From Polytrichum commune (taxonomy: Eukaryota; Streptophyta; Polytrichopsida; Polytrichales; Polytrichaceae), in assembly GCA_950295325.1 (NCBI GenBank), contig OX485806.1:22070001-22134000 (forward strand): a DNA stretch of 64,000 nt, in the 5' to 3' direction. The notes beneath the pieces were generated by a model. It was not told the DNA's origin. It saw only the letters and a program-made list of their open reading frames with translations, and did not search any database. The translations under genes and the position numbers were made by a program. Below, in pieces: positions 61,523-64,000 of the stretch. How positions within the stretch are numbered: position 1 is the first letter of the stretch; each line of letters starts with the position of its first letter.

Positions 61523-63917
61523 CTACAAAAGTTTAAATAAAACCAAGACCAGGACAACAATCACCACCATCAAGATAATCATTGTCAAGAGCGACCATCC
61601 TTGGCCTGCATTCTTGTTGAGGAACCCAAGTCTCCTTTGTGCAGCCTGCAATTAACACCCGTCCTCTGAATATTACTGCATCTTGCAACCACCGTTCAGA
61701 TAAATAAAAAGGGAACAGCTACTTCAAATTCCTACCGTCTACCAATACATCACAAGGCATCACATTCTTCCAACTACCGTTGCTCACATTTCTTCTCCAA
61801 TCCCTACATTACAAGGCACATAGATAGCCTGCATTCTTACAATGATTCTTTCAAGAAATCAAACAAACTGGTCAACAGAGAACAAAAGAAAATTTCTCAC
61901 CAGGAGCTTGTTATTTGTTACATCTGCGCTTTGATCCATATCATCCTGCACAAATCAGAACAGCGTATGTTAAAAATTTACCAAACAATGTGTACCACTC
62001 AGACAAAAGTACTGAGGCTGATAAGAGAACACAAAAATACTATGCAACAGGACCCATGTTCATACCAGCAAACGAGTGTGAAGATCAAGCTCTTCATTGA
62101 CAGCAAGCGCAATGTGCTTGGAACTCAGAACTGTTTCTTCAAGACCCTCCAAATCCTGATCTTGTTCTGCATAACAAAAGAACACAACATAATTAAAATG
62201 TTGGATGGACAAACATAATTTTACGGCAATGAAAACTAGGGCAAGAAAATAAACGATGTCCAGGTCAATTCGACTCCAACATTGCAAAAGGGCCACGACA
62301 AACCTCTCATGATTTGCCTTTGTAGATTGACTAAGCCACTATTATCCATGCCTTTGGTGCGACTTGTCTCCACTGGTGCAATCCCACCTTCCATCAAATT
62401 TGCCCTGCTCAAGAAATGCTGACATCAGGTGAGATTGCCAGAGCATCCAGGACAACTGCACTACCCATCTAAAAACACGGACAATGCTTTCAAGTTGAAG
62501 ACCTAACCTAAGTAGAAAAAGCATCCCCTCCAACTACATATATTCTACATGGACTTAGAAGCTTTATTGGCATGTATGTAGGAACTCAAAACAGAACCAC
62601 TGATGATTGCAGAAAAAGTGATGAGGAGGCACACCTGTTGGCTGACTGTGAAGAAGAAAGAGATGCTGCCATCTGCTTCGATTTAAATCGAATGTTCAAA
62701 AGCATTTCTTGTCGCCGATTAAACTCCTTCTCACTCCTGTATTCAAAAAAAACATTATTGCATGTCAACTGCCTGAAGATACCTCAAAAGCGCAAGCAAT
62801 AGCATTCTGCATTCACCATATACCCTACACCCTTAATTAACACGGAAAGATAGAACTCAAATTGCACGTACTACACACAATTCGTCAAGCCAATCTGGGA
62901 CAGCGTTAGAAATTGGAGCCGCTGCAATAACGCTTTCACTGATATAACACTGATTTCACAGTCCAACTATGCTCACTAAGCCCATGGTAGCACTAATGAT
63001 TCCAGATACCGCCAATTCCTAACCCAACTATCAATATAACATCAGTCGCCTTACTGCCCAGCTTCATGATCCTGCTCCTCCTGTCTTTAACATATTAAAG
63101 ACTGTCGAACAGCAACTCTTCGTACAGTTGTACTAAGGCAATTGATGAAATATGGCAGTCATATATGGGTGGAGGATCCAAATGCTATAGAAATCACTTA
63201 AATGCCAAGACACACAGAATCCCCGCACAGACCTAAACGATGTAGGAAAGGAGTGCTAACATTGCCAACCCGTATTAAAGACAATCGAACAGAAATTCGT
63301 CATACAGTTGTACTCAGGCAATTTATAAAGTGCGGCAGTCATCTATGGCTGGAGGATCCAAGTGCTACAGAAATTACTCGTATGCCACGACATGCGGAGT
63401 CCCAGCACAAACCTAAATCATGTAGGAAATGAGCGCTAATATTGCCAACCCATACTTCAAGACTGTCAAATAGCAATTCGCCATACAGTTACACTTAGGC
63501 ATTTGATGAAGTATAGCAGTCATATATAAGTGGAGGATCCAAGTGCTAAAAATAAATCACTCATATGCCAAGACATGCCGATTCCTCGCAAAGACCTAAA
63601 ATAGGTAGGAAAGGAACAAAACCCCCATACGAATGGATGTGTCAATAATCAAGTAGACCACGTACTCAATTACGAAACACAACTAATGGGATGAGATTCA
63701 CATACATGGTTGCTTTGAGAGGACCGCTCTGTAACAGAGACTCGAGGCGATCCAGCTTAGTATTGAGCATCGTAAGCTTCCGTCGAGTGGCAGACACGAT
63801 ACGCGTGCCCTCGCTCGAGTGAGGTGCCAATCCATTCTTCTCCGCAATTCGCCCCTCGATATCATCTGCGAGCCGTGCCGCTTCTTGAAACTCCTTCGTC
63901 CATGAATCCGATGCCAT
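61523..63917 (-). CDS. SYP5: SYP5-type Qc-SNARE (syntaxin of plants 51/52 family), 6 exons, 227 aa
   Basis: Minus-strand exons: 63706-63917, 62635-62736, 62304-62404, 62066-62166, about 61901-61945, 61523-61645. All junctions keep phase. SYP51/SYP52 proteins are Qc-SNAREs of the prevacuolar compartment and vacuole membrane that drive vesicle fusion with Qa SYP2 and Qb VTI1 partners. The N-terminus (MASDSW...EAARLADDIEGRI) forms the Habc-like helices. GMDNSGLVNLQRQIMREQD leads into the SNARE helix (about 139-200), followed by a C-terminal transmembrane anchor (about 205-227), as expected for a 227-232-residue member. Odd point: the central layer residue, Gln in the ELDLQTRL motif of Arabidopsis SYP5, is His168 (CAC) here. 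The rest of the heptad pattern looks intact. The first intron contains a 180-bp tandem repeat. Confidence 0.92.
63100..63620. repeat. Tandem repeat of about 180-bp period, nearly three copies, in the SNARE first intron
   Basis: The phrase TGGAGGATCCAAGTGCTA and its flanks (GGCAGTCATATAT; ATGCCAAGACA; CCTAAA..GTAGGAAA) recur near 63170, 63350 and 63530. Copies are about 80% alike by eye. Confidence 0.8.
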
Positions 63918-64000
63918 CCCTACCCTTCTCTAACCCTCAACCCTTCCCCCTCAAATCCTCAAAACTTCACCAAATCCGACACTGCCAGATTCCTCCTGCA

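Noticed and set aside
1-64000. CRISPR arrays, bacterial operons, rRNA genes or tRNA genes
   Set aside because: No direct repeats with regular spacers, no rRNA-like sequence and no tRNA cloverleaf that I could confirm by eye. The window is eukaryotic.

Overview
The window is plant nuclear DNA. It has intron-rich, AT-leaning genes with GT-AG splice sites (plus one GC-AG), long repeat-rich spacers, many miniature inverted-repeat elements, and typical land-plant gene families. One gene joins a protein kinase domain to NB-ARC and LRR domains. That class (PK-NBS-LRR) is known to me from mosses, so a moss is the best guess; this is an inference from family knowledge, not a database result.

Layout. 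1-5.7 kb: gene-poor, with a G/C-run-ended foldback element and a long G+T-rich tract. 6.0-13.4 kb (+): a complete 12-exon membrane-anchored aspartyl protease of 700 residues. 15.2-16.3 kb (-): the decayed 3' part of a CHY/RING zinc-finger E3 ligase gene. 16.3-26.2 kb: spacer with nested MITEs, hairpins, a polypyrimidine minisatellite and tandem repeats. 26.3-33.45 kb (+): a three-exon kinase-NB-ARC-LRR immune receptor whose LRR exon holds 22 consecutive 144-bp units with no indel. The frame ends at a nonsense codon inside unit 23, and decayed units follow. 34.1-35.9 kb (+): an EXO84 (exocyst) pseudogene directly downstream. 40.4-46.9 kb (-): a complete 11-exon CER3-type wax gene (622 residues) that keeps a CER1-like histidine cluster. 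47-61.5 kb: spacer with a pogo/mariner-type MITE, a long-TIR Mutator-like element with a clear target duplication, other MITEs, G/C runs and a second G+T-rich tract. 61.5-63.9 kb (-): a complete six-exon SYP5-type Qc-SNARE whose zero-layer glutamine is read as histidine.

The genes do not form one pathway. They cover secretory or vacuolar proteolysis, ubiquitination, immunity, exocytosis (dead copy), cuticular wax synthesis and vacuolar membrane fusion. The most unusual parts are the homogenised LRR array with its nonsense end, the exocyst fragment behind the immune receptor, the His-for-Gln SNARE and the CER1/CER3 intermediate. Exon coordinates were derived by hand from splice consensus and reading phase, and have not been tested against transcripts.
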